A stretch of 33,766 nt of DNA, taken from NCBI GenBank assembly GCA_031291675.1, contig JARLIO010000057.1, positions 1 to 33,766 of the forward strand, given 5' to 3'. A model generated the notes under the pieces. The model did no database searches, was not told where the DNA came from, and saw only the letters and a list, made by a program, of their open reading frames with translations. Position numbers and translations under genes: made by a program. Source of the DNA: Azospirillaceae bacterium. GTDB taxonomy: Bacteria > Pseudomonadota > Alphaproteobacteria > Azospirillales > Azospirillaceae. Below, piece after piece: positions 6,486 through 17,700 of this stretch (the stretch's first letter is position 1; each line of letters begins with the position of its first letter).

Positions 6486-8729
6486 ATGGACATCAAAATG
6501 ACGAGATCCGATTCCCTGACATCACCCGCGGAACTACATTCCTATTGCCCGATGAACGGTATTTTATTGGGATCTATCGCCATAAACACGATGGATGAGA
6601 TCGACGAGACGATCGTCGTGTCCCACAAGGCGTACAGCGGATGGATTGACACGCCACTGAAAGAGCGTGTTGCCCGGGTCGATAACGTTCTGCGCGTTCT
6701 GAAGGGATCCGCCAAAGAACTGGCGAACCGAATTACAAGCGAGATGGGCAAGCCCATCCACGAAGCTCATCAGGAAGTCGAGGATGGGTTCGAGTGCATC
6801 CGCTGGTATCTGGACCAGGCGCCTCGCGCGTTGCAGCCCACACACGACCGGGCCGACGCCCACGAAGTTCATGAGATATGTTACGTCCCCTATGGCGTCA
6901 CGGCCGTGATCGTGCCGTGGAACTTCCCCTTCCTCAATGTCGTCTGGCCGGTGTTTCCAAATCTGCTTGCGGGAAATACCGTCATCCTGAAACACTCGGA
7001 AAAGACTCCGCTGTTTGCGCAATACCTGCATGCGCTGATCGCGCCTGAGCTTCCCGAGGGCGTGTTCGCGCTGGTCACCGGCGCGAGGGACACCGGTAGA
7101 CATCTCTGCCAGGGCGACATTGATCAAATCTGCTTTACCGGGAGCACCCGGGCCGGGCTTGAGATCCAGCGAAGTGTTCTCGATCGAGCAGAGCGTGCCG
7201 GTCGCGCCATTCCCGTTCATAGCGAGCTCGGCGGCTCCGCCGCCGGCATTGTGCTGGAGGACGTGAACGTCACCACCGTCGCCGAGGCGATCTTCCGCGC
7301 CCGCTTTGAAAATGCCGGGCAGGTCTGCGACGGCCTCAAGCGACTGCTGGTACAGCGTCGCGTTTACCCGCGCCTGCTTGAAGCCCTGACCCAACTGCTC
7401 GAACGTCGGCCGCTCGGGGATCCGACCGCGATCTCAACCTTTATCGGACCGCTGGTCGACGCCCAGCAGCGTTCAGAGATCGAGGCCCAGGTCGCAGACG
7501 CCCGCGCGCTCGGCGCGACCATCCGAGCCGTCGGCGCCTGCCCGGCCACCGGTTGTTTCTATCCACCCACACTGATCCTTGATATCGACCGCCGGATGCG
7601 GGTGTGGCGCGAAGAGGTCTTCGGACCTGTGCTCCCCATCATCGTGTTCGACAGCCTTGACGAAGCCGTGGCGCTCGCCAATGACACGGTCTACGGCCTG
7701 GGCGGTTATGTCTACACCGCTGATGGCGAACATATCCGCTGGCTTCGCCGCAGACTTCGCACCGGGATGGTCGCTGTCAGCGGCAGTCATTACCTGCGTC
7801 CCTCGGTTCCTTTCACAAGCGGCGGCTACGGCCTGTCGGGGAACGGCACGTACAACGGCCCGGATGTGTTTCGTAAATTCTGTCGAATGCAGATCACATC
7901 CTATCCGCAAGCCCTGTTTGCCGACCGTGCCACACCGGTGATTCCCCCCGCTCCGCCCCGACGATCACAGCGCAAACGCGCACGCGCCCAGGACACGCTC
8001 ACCGAGGCCGGCGTCTTGCGTCGCCACGGTGATGGCACCGTCGAGATTCGCCCCTACGAACTCCCGGTTCGCCTTGGCGATCAGGTCCACAACCTTCGCA
8101 TTTCGTTGTGGGCATTCGATGAGGGCACTGTGGAGGAGGACGCCTACTTCGTCGCCAGCTATGGTCAGGAACGCTTCAGCAAAGGCGCGCCGCTGGTCCG
8201 GATCCAGTCGCTCTGCCCCCATGGTCACTATTTTCATTCGACCCACTGTGATTGTGATTCACAGCGCGATCTCGCGATGCAGCTCCTCGTCAAGGACCCC
8301 ATCGGCGGATTGCTGGTGATGGCCGCGAGCGAGAAACATGCGGGCCGGGGTATCGGTCAGGTCATGATCGCGGGTCTCTACGCCTATGGCTATGCCACCG
8401 GCCGTGACGTGGTCACGGAATCCTTCAACGACCTCCAGTTTAATCGTGACGAAAGAGACTTCACGCCGGCGCTCGAGGTTCTGCGGCGTATGGGTTTGCG
8501 CTCAATCCGGCTGCTCACCAACAATCCCGACAAGGCACGCCATGTCGGCCAGGCGCCGGGGCTCGAACTTGAGGAAGTTGTCCCGCTGATTGGCGAGGTC
8601 ACGGCTGAATCCCTCAAGGAACGCCTGTTGCTGGCCCGGGCCGGACACTATTACGACCGGGCGCTGTTGGATCGGGCGGCCATCGACGCCGTCGCCCGCG
8701 GCGGCAGGCATCCCCTTGAAGGCTGGTGA
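6486..8729 (+). CDS. Aldehyde dehydrogenase-GTP cyclohydrolase II fusion protein, 747 aa
   Basis: Two complete enzymes are joined. Residues about 20-480 form an NAD(P)-dependent aldehyde dehydrogenase: PWNFP with Asn146, Lys169, the GS nucleotide turn FTGST, Glu247 in HSELGG and the catalytic Cys281 in GQVCDG. A Pro/Arg-rich linker (about 483-503) follows. Residues about 505-747 are a GTP cyclohydrolase II: zinc ligands Cys577, Cys588 and Cys590 (spacing as in RibA), AGRGIG, Tyr632, DERDF with Arg657, and RLLTNNPDK. The family hydrolyses GTP to a 2,5-diamino-6-ribosylamino-pyrimidinone phosphate with loss of formate and pyrophosphate. One deviation is that RibA's EGR GTP-binding triplet reads AGR. 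No other riboflavin gene is nearby and the NRPS starts 32 bp downstream, so the role is probably in secondary metabolism. The start is uncertain (ATG 6486 or 6498); neither has a strong ribosome binding site. Confidence 0.88.
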   Translation: MDIKMTRSDSLTSPAELHSYCPMNGILLGSIAINTMDEIDETIVVSHKAYSGWIDTPLKERVARVDNVLRVLKGSAKELANRITSEMGKPIHEAHQEVEDGFECIRWYLDQAPRALQPTHDRADAHEVHEICYVPYGVTAVIVPWNFPFLNVVWPVFPNLLAGNTVILKHSEKTPLFAQYLHALIAPELPEGVFALVTGARDTGRHLCQGDIDQICFTGSTRAGLEIQRSVLDRAERAGRAIPVHSELGGSAAGIVLEDVNVTTVAEAIFRARFENAGQVCDGLKRLLVQRRVYPRLLEALTQLLERRPLGDPTAISTFIGPLVDAQQRSEIEAQVADARALGATIRAVGACPATGCFYPPTLILDIDRRMRVWREEVFGPVLPIIVFDSLDEAVALANDTVYGLGGYVYTADGEHIRWLRRRLRTGMVAVSGSHYLRPSVPFTSGGYGLSGNGTYNGPDVFRKFCRMQITSYPQALFADRATPVIPPAPPRRSQRKRARAQDTLTEAGVLRRHGDGTVEIRPYELPVRLGDQVHNLRISLWAFDEGTVEEDAYFVASYGQERFSKGAPLVRIQSLCPHGHYFHSTHCDCDSQRDLAMQLLVKDPIGGLLVMAASEKHAGRGIGQVMIAGLYAYGYATGRDVVTESFNDLQFNRDERDFTPALEVLRRMGLRSIRLLTNNPDKARHVGQAPGLELEEVVPLIGEVTAESLKERLLLARAGHYYDRALLDRAAIDAVARGGRHPLEGW

Positions 8730-8761
8730 GAATCTGTCTGTCCCCCTCTGGAGGTTTCGCC

Positions 8762-11700
8762 ATGGATCCGCTCGACGATGGTCATCCGGGGACCGGCACG
8801 GACGCCTGGAGAATCGATAAATCCATCCTGGTTCGCTGTGCCGGCGATACGGCCTCGTGGCAGACCGGGCTGGTGGGTGGACTGTGTGCCCTGTGCGCCC
8901 GGATCTTCCAGACCCACGACGTTCTCGTCTCGATCGGATCACGGCCGCCGACCCTGCATAGCCTGTCTCCGCAATCCACCGTCCCGGATCTTGCATCGGC
9001 AGTGGCGGGATCGGTGGCGCAATCCGCGGCTTCTCCCCTTGAGGTCTGGGTCACGCCTGCGGGCGGAGGCGCTTTCGCCGACAGCCAAAGGATTGCGCTC
9101 AGAGCCCACGCGACCGATCAGGCGATCGATGTCGGTCTTGAGGCCGACGGCGTCGTCGAAGCGCCGATCCTGGCGCGTTCGCTCGCGTCGCTCCTCAGCG
9201 CGGCCGGCGAAACGCCCGAGCGCAAAGTCGACGGGTTACCCGTGCTCCACGGCGAGGATCGCCAACGCCTGCTGGGGCTCTGGAACGCGACGACATGGCG
9301 CCTGGGCGCCCTCCAACCGCTTCATCGCAGTTTCGAATTGCAGGTGCGCCGGACGCCGGCGGCGACGGCGCTCGTCGACGGACCGCACCGTTGGACATAT
9401 GCACAGCTCAATGGCGCGGCAAACCGGCTTGCCACCCGCTTGCGAGCCGAGGGTGTCGACGTCGGCACGACCGTGGGTCTCTGCGTGCCCCGGTCCGCGG
9501 CGATGGTCGTGGGCATGCTCGGCGTTCTCAAGAGTGGCGGTGCCTTTGTCCCCTTGGACATGAACCATCCCCTCGCGCGCCTCCAGCGAATGTGCGCCCG
9601 GGCCCAGCCCCGGGTCCTGCTGTTTTCGCGCACCCGGGACGGGCTCGCCCTGGCACTTGGGCACCCCGGCCCCCGGCTCGGCATCGAGACCGTGATCGAG
9701 TCACCGGGCGACGAGTCCGATTTGCCGGGCGGGGCGGCCGTGGAAGATCCCGCCTATGTGATCTTCACCTCGGGTTCCACCGGCGACCCCAAAGGGGTCG
9801 TCGGTCTTCATCGCGGGATGAGCAACCGGATCCAGTGGGTCCTCGAACACGTCCCGCTGCAACCCGATGCGATCTGCTGTCAAAAGGCGGCGCTCGGTTT
9901 CATCGACTGTATCGGCGAGGTGCTGAGCCCGCTCTTTTGTGGCCGGCCGCTGTTCATCGTCCCCGAGCACGAGGCTGTCGATCCGAAGGCCCTGGTCGAC
10001 TTCCTGGCGCAGCACCGCATCACCCGCGTCACAACGGTTCCCACGATGCTGCGGATGGTGCTCACCGCGGTCGGTGATCTGCGCATCCGGCTGCCGTTTC
10101 TCCAAACCTGGATCTGCAGCGGCGAGGAACTGCCGGCCGACCTCGTCGGACGCTTTTTCGCGTGCTGCGATGCCGAGCTCTATAACTTCTACGGCCCTTC
10201 GGAAGCGTCGATCGAAGTCACGACATGGCGCTGTGACCGCGGGTCCTGTCCCTCACCGGTACCCATCGGCTATCCCATCGGCAATACGCAGCTCTATGTG
10301 CTGGACATCAGGATGCAGCCGGTGGTCCCGGGTGTCGTGGGCGAACTTTACATCGGCGGCATCGGTCTGGCCCGGGGCTATCTGGGGGATCCTCAACGCA
10401 CGGCGATCAGTTTCGTGCGAAACCCCTTCTCCGACGATCCAGAGGCGCGGCTGTACCGCACCGGCGATCTCGCGCGACACCGCGCGAATGGCGTGCTCGA
10501 ATTCATCGGTCGCCTCGGACGGGACGTCAAGGTCCGCGGCAATCGGGTCGCGCTGGGAGAGGTCGAGAGCGCGATCGCATCGCTTCCCGGGGTCAACGAG
10601 GCGGCCGTCGTCGCCTGGCCCGATCCCCATGGCGCCATCCGGCTGTTGGCCTACATTGTTCCCGCCGGACCCGACGCGCCAGCGCTCGAGGCGCTCCGCG
10701 GGCAATTGGCCACGATCCTGCCCGCTTATATGATTCCGTCCTTTTTCGTGTCCCTGGACAATCTGCCGAGAACCACCTCTGGCAAAATCGACCGCTCTCA
10801 TCTGCCGGATGCCAGCCCCACACGGATGCTCCGTGAGCGCAATACCCGTCCCTTGTCCACCGAGACCGAACATCAGATCGCGCGGTGCTTTGCCGAGGCG
10901 CTCGGCATTCCCGTGTCCAGCGTCGACGATGATTTCCTGAAGTTGGGTGGCGACTCGTTGCAAGCCACCTTGCTGCTGTCACAACTCGCCGCGCAACAGA
11001 GTTTCGAGCTCTCCCTGCGTGATTTCTTCACCCAACCCACGGTCGAAGGGGTCGCCCGGCACCTTGATGCCCAGCGGCGACGGGACGGCTCGACGGCTGT
11101 CCCCCTCATCACGCCCCGACCGGACACGCCGGACGATAGGGTGCCACTGTGTCATGCGCAGGAGCGCCTCTGGTTCCTTGCCCAACTCGACGGCGGCAGC
11201 GGTTACGTGGTCTCGACGGCGCTTCACCTCGAAGGTCCCCTCCTGATCGAGGCCCTCGAGAACGCCCTCGACGCGCTCTGGCAGCGGCACGCCGCCCTGC
11301 GAGCGGTCTTTCCAGAGCGCGACGGCCGGCCCGTTTGCCTCATCCCGGACCCGACGCACCCCAACGCGACGCGGCTGATGCTCGATCAGGTCGATCTCAG
11401 TCACATCGATCTCGATGGCACGCCCGGCGAAACCGCCTTGGCGGACGCCCGCATCGACGAGCACAGGCGCCGCACCCAGCGCGAGACTCCCTTCGATCTT
11501 GCCGCAGGTCCGCTGGTTCGGGCAACATTGTACATCTGCGGCCCTACCGACCATACGCTGGTCCTGACGATCCACCACATCGTCTGCGACGGGGTCAGTA
11601 TCGACATCCTGGTCCGCGAATTGACGGCACTCTACGAGGCCCAGGTCATCGGCTCGGAGTTCGTCCTTCCCGTGCAGGCGCAGAGCTATGCCAATCACGC

Positions 11701-14700
11701 CCGCTGGGAGCGCCAGCAGGAAGAGGGTCCGCGCGCGCGCATCCTGGCCGCGGTCTGGGGCCGGCGGATGGCCGGCGCGCCGCCGGTGCTCGCGCTGCCC
11801 CTCGACCATCCGAGACCGTCGACAGGCTCGGAACGCGGCGCCTTCCACCGGTTTCGTCTCGGTGCCGACCTGGTGGACGCCTTGCACGACTTTGCCCGGC
11901 AGGCGGGTGCGAGCCTGTTCATGGTCACCCATGCGGCGTTCGTCGCGCTTCTGACGCGCCTGTCGGGTCAGAGCGATCTGTGCATCGGGGTGCCGGCGGC
12001 AAACCGAACCCGCGCCGAGGTCTCCGGTCTCGTCGGATTGTTCGTCAACACCGTGGTGCTGCGGACACGGGTCTCGGGCGGGGAAAGCTTCCGGGCGCTG
12101 GTGACACAGGTCCGCGAAGACGGCCTCGAAGCCTTCGATCATCAGGATTACCCCTTCGAACGGCTGGTTCATCAATTGAAACCGGAACGAAACCTGAGCC
12201 ACACACCGCTGGTCCAGGTGACTTTCGCACTTGAACGTCCCCTGCCCGCGCAGCGCGCCGCCGGTATCGAGATCCACGCCCGGGACCTGGATTCGGGGAT
12301 CGCCCTGTTCGACCTCAGCCTGACCCTCGCACCGACGGACCACGACATCGACGGGGTGGCCGTCTACAGCACGGCGCTGTTCGAACCGGAAACGATCGCG
12401 CGCTGGATGGAACACTATCGACGGCTGCTCGAAGCCGCTCTACGGCAGCCGGACACACCAATCACGCGTCTCCCCTTGCTGGGCGCCAGCGAGCAACGCC
12501 TGTTACGCGCCTTCGGAACCGGCGAGATCCTGGGTCCGCCGCGCTCCGGGGCCAGCGTCCTCGCCCATTTTGAAGCTTGCGTCCGGCGGACCCCTGACGC
12601 CGTCGCCGTGGTCGTGGGTGAGACGCGGCTCAGCTACAGCCGCCTCGACACCCTGGCCACTCAGCTCGCCACGCGCCTGTGCGCCCGCGGGGTCGGCCCC
12701 GAAATGCTGGTCGCGATTTGCGGCCGGCGCTCGGCGGACCTCGTGATCGCGGTCCTGGCGGTCATGAAGGCCGGTGGCGCCTGGTTGCCCCTGGATCCCG
12801 GCTATCCGACCGCGCGCCTGCGCTTCATGCTCCAGGACAGCGAAGCCACGCTGCTTCTGGCACATCGCGAAGCCGTTCCCCGCCTCATCGGCGACAGCGC
12901 GCTCCCCTGGTTGACGCTGGAACCGGACGACGCGGACAACCACAGGACGGGCGATGCTCGGCGATCGCAGCCCGAGCCGGAACAACTGGCTTATCTGATC
13001 TATACCTCCGGTTCGACCGGCAAGCCAAAAGGCGTGATGATCACGCACGGCGCACTCGAAAGCGCCTGGCGGGCCTGGGATCGGGCCTATTGCCTGACCG
13101 GGCGATGCCACAGCCATTTGCAGACGGCCAGCTTCTCCTTCGACGTGTTCGTCGGAGACCTGGTCAGAGCGCTGTGCTCCGGTGCGAAGCTCGTCATGGC
13201 GGATCGGGAAACGCTGCTGGATCCGCCGGCCCTGCTCGATTTGCTCGACGCCGAACAAATCGACAGCGCCGACCTGTCGCCTGTGGTCATGCGCCTGCTC
13301 GCCGAACATCTGACGCGCGTTGGCCGCGACCTGTCCGCCTTGAAACTGCTGGTGCTCGGAACCGACGCCTGGAACGTCGATGCCCATCGACATTGGCAAA
13401 CGCTGCTCGGACCCACGTGCCGGTTCCTCAACGCCTATGGCGTGACCGAAGCCACCGTCGCGAGCACCTATTATGATTTCCGACAGAGCCCCCTGCCCGC
13501 GGCGGGTCCGGTACCGATCGGTATCCCGCTGCCGGGCGAGACCATCCGCATCGTCGATCGACACCGGATGCCGGTTCCGATCGGCGTAACCGGCGAAATC
13601 TGCATCGGTGGCGCCGGTGTGGCGCGCGGCTATCATCATCGTCCGATGCTCGATGCCGAACGCTTCTTCGTGGACGCCGACGGACGGCGGCACTACCGCA
13701 CGGGCGATCTGGGACGGTGGCGCGCCGACGGCATCATCGAATTCCTCGGTCGCGCGGACGCACAGGTCAAGATCCGCGGCTTTCGTGTCGAGCCCGGCGA
13801 AGTCGAGGGGGTCATTGCCGCGCACCCGGCCGTTCGCGACGTTGCGGTGGTCGCCCTCCCGGATCCGCTCGGCGGACACAGTTTGCGCGCCGCCGTGGTC
13901 ATCCGCGATCCCGCGACCCTCGGCATTCCGGAGCTGCGGGCTTTTGTGGCGCAACACCTGCCGGAGCATATGATTCCGTCCTCGCTACAGATGCTCGAGG
14001 CCCTTCCCACCTCACCCAACGGCAAGATCGATCGGCAGGCAATCGCGGCGCTCGAGGATCGTGGGATCGGCATGGTGCGGACGAATACGTCCCCGCGAAC
14101 GCCTGAGGAGGGGGCTATTGCGGAGATCCTCGCCCGGGTGCTCGGGCGCGAACGGATCGGGGCCGATGAGAACTTCTTCGCTCTGGGGGGACACTCCCTG
14201 CTCGCGACCCAAGCCGTGTCGCAGATCCGCGACACGCTCGGCGTGAGCCTGAAGGTTCGGAGCTTCTTCGAGGCCCCCTCGGCCGCAGGTCTCGCCCAAC
14301 AGGTCCGCAGGCTCCGCGACCAGGCGTCGGGAAATCCGTTCAAGGTCGGTGCCCCGCCGGTTCGCCGTCCAGCGCGGACGGCGTTCGAGGAACCCTGTTC
14401 GGCAGCCCAAACCCGACTGCTTTTCCTCCATTATCTGGGCGGCGGCGGGCGCGGCAACCTGGCCTATGACATCCCGGCATTGTTTCATCTGCGCGGAACG
14501 CTCGACCGGCCCGCGCTCGAACGCAGCCTCACCGGCATCGTCGGGCGCCACGAGATCCTTCGCACCACATTCATCCCGCCGGACGGCACCACATTGAACG
14601 CAAGGCAGCGGATTCACCCGTCTCTGCCGGTGCCGGTCACCGTGGTGCGATGCCCCCGGCACACCGCGGACGGGGCCGACACGCTCGCGACGGACATCGC

Positions 14701-17700
14701 ATCGGTCATCGGGCAACCCTTCGACCTCGAAACGGGTCCCTTGATCCGAGCCGTTCTGTTCCAACGCGATGATGACGACCACCTGTTGCTTCTGCACATG
14801 CATCATCTGGTCTCCGATGCCTGGTCGGTCGGCGTGTTTGTCCGCGAACTTCGTACGCTCTATAGCGATTTCCACGCGGGCCGTCCGGCCACGCTGCCGC
14901 CGCTGCGCTGGCAATACCGTGATTACGCGGCCTGGCAGCGTGCCCTCCTCGACACAGATCTCGGCACGACGCAACTCGACACCTGGCGAAAACAACTGGC
15001 CGGCGCCCCCGCGCGGCTCGAACTACCCGGCGATCGCCCGCGCCCGGCGGTGAAGTCCTATCGCGGCGGCGTCCTGCACCATACCCTGGATGCGCGCCTT
15101 GTCGCCGGCCTCGGTGCGCTCGGGCAGCGCCTTCACGCCAGCCTCCACATGCTCCTGCTCGCCGCGCTCGGTGTCCTGCTCTATCGCCGAACCGGCCAAC
15201 CGGACCTGTGCATCGGCTCGCCGATCGCCAATCGGGGCGACGCCGCGTTCGAGGAACTGATCGGTTTTTTCGTCAACACCCTGGTCCTGCGCATCCGCCT
15301 TGAAGGTGACCCGAGCTTCACCGAACTGGTTTCGCGCGTCCGCGAAACCGCGCTTGACGCCTACGACGCCGCCAACATCCCCTTCGATCGCCTTGTCGAT
15401 GAACTTCACCCCAAGCGGAGCCTGAGCCACTCCCCGCTGTTTCAGATCGTGCTCGCCTTGCAGAACGTGCCGACCGAAGACGTCACGCTCGAAGACCTGA
15501 CCGTCGAGACGCTCGACCTGCATAATGGAACCGCGAAGTTCGACCTGGTGATCATCGCGGAACATCGGGGTCCGGAACTGCGGCTGGAGGTCGAATACAG
15601 CGACGATCTCTTCGACCGGACGACGGTCGAACGGATGATCGACGGCTACGAGACGATTCTGCACGGCGCTGTTTCCGCTCCCGAGACCCCGGTCTCACGC
15701 CTCCCGGTCCTGTCCCGGACCGAACGCGCGCTTCTGGAGACGCAGTGGACACAGACGGAACACGATCTCGGCGAACCACGCTGCCTTCACCATGTGTTCG
15801 AGGCCCAGGCGGCGCGGTCCCCGGCGGCCATCGCCGTGATCGGACCCGCGGGTTTCCACCCCGCCACCATGACCTGGCGCTCGCTCGATCGTTGCGCGAA
15901 TGCCCTCGCCTATGAGTTGCAGGATCTCGGCGTCGGACCCGGTGCGACGGTCGGCATCTTCTGCGATCGAAGCGTCGAGCAGATCGTCGCAATCCTGGGC
16001 ACGCTCAAGGCCGGCGGCGCCTATGTTCCCCTCGACCCGGGCCATCCGGCGGCGCGACTGCGGGACATGGCCGCCGATGCCCGTCTCCGCGTCGTGCTGA
16101 CCCACGGCGTCACGCCGTGTCCCGACCTGGGCGTCCCGCGCCACGACCTGTCCGGTGCCACGACGCGCGAAGCGCCCCAGGCGCCCCGTTGCGGCGTCAC
16201 GCCCCAGGATCTGATTTACGTGACCTATACCTCGGGCTCAACGGGTCGCCCCAAAGGTATCGCCATGCGCCACGCCGCGGTCTGGAATCTGATCGCGTGG
16301 CATCAAGATGAGACGCCGCTGGCGGCACCGACGACGATCCAGTACGCACCGCTCGGCTTCGACGTCTCGTTTCAGGAAATCTTCGCGACCTTCATCGACG
16401 GCGGAACCCTGGTTCTGGTCGACGAGGACGATCGACGCGATCCCTTCCGCCTCTGGGAGGTCATCAGGCGCACGGCGACGCAGCGCCTGTTTCTTCCCAC
16501 CGCCGCCCTCAAGCCGTTCACGTCGGCGGCAGCCGCGCTGCCGGCCCTGCCATCCGGTTTACGCGAAATCTGGGTCGGCGGCGAACAGATGCTGATCGAT
16601 GCCGACATCCGCGCTTTGTTCGAGCGTCTCCCGTCCTGTCGCCTGATCAACTATTACGGGCCCTCGGAATGCCATGCGGTGACCTGGGCCCCGCAACCAA
16701 GCGACGTCCGGCAATGGCGGGACGCCCCCCATGTCGGACGACCGATTGCCAACGTCAGGATCCACATCCTGGATCACTTCGGCCAGCGCGTGCCCATCGG
16801 CGTCGAAGGCGAGCTGTGCATTACCGGCCCGTGCGTCGCCGAAGGCTACCTCGACCGCCCGGACCAGACCGCCGCAAGCTTCGTTCCTGACCCGTTTTTC
16901 GGCGACGACGCCATCGCGATCGGCGTTTCGCCGCCCCGCATGTACAAAACCGGCGACCGGGCCCGCTACGATGCGGACGGCAACATCCATTTGCTGTGCC
17001 GTCAGGACGGCCAGACCAAGATCCGGGGGTTTCGCATCGAAACCGGCGAGATCGAGACCGTACTCATGCGCCATTCCGACATCGAGAGGGCCGCGGTGGC
17101 CGTCGACCGGCCCGGCGACGAGAATGCCCGCCTGCTGGCGTGGGTCGTTGCCCGTCCGGGCGTCCCTGTCGACAGCCGCGGCATCATCACGTATGCACAC
17201 GACGTCCTGCCGGATTACATGGTCCCGTCTTCCGTGGTCGTCCTCGACCAATTTCCGATGACGGCGAATGGCAAGATCGATCGCGGCCGGCTGAGCGCGC
17301 TCGCCGCCACCGCCGCCACCGCCGCCACCCCGGATAACGGCCCGAACGGCCGCGAGCTTCCCCGCAATGCCCGCGAAGCTCAGATCGCCGCGGCTTTCGC
17401 CGCGCTTCTGGGACATTCGCAGGTGGGTCGGGACGAGAATTTCTTCGATCTCGGGGGCAACTCGATCCTGGCCATGAGCCTCGTCGCCCGCCTGCGCGCC
17501 GCCACAGGGCTTCCCTTGTCGGTCGCCGCGTTGATCCAACATGCAACACCGGCGAAAATCGCAAACCATCTCCATTCGCACGGCACCGCGACCCCCGTCC
17601 GCGCGTCACCTCTGGTGCCGTTACGGACCGACCCGCGCTCCCGTCCGCCGTTGTTTTGCGTGCATCCGGCAGGCGGCAATGTCGTCTGCTACGAACCGCT

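Noticed and set aside
6486-8729. Ordinary riboflavin biosynthesis gene
   Set aside because: No ribB, ribD, ribE or ribH-like gene is nearby, and the domain is fused to an aldehyde dehydrogenase in front of an NRPS.
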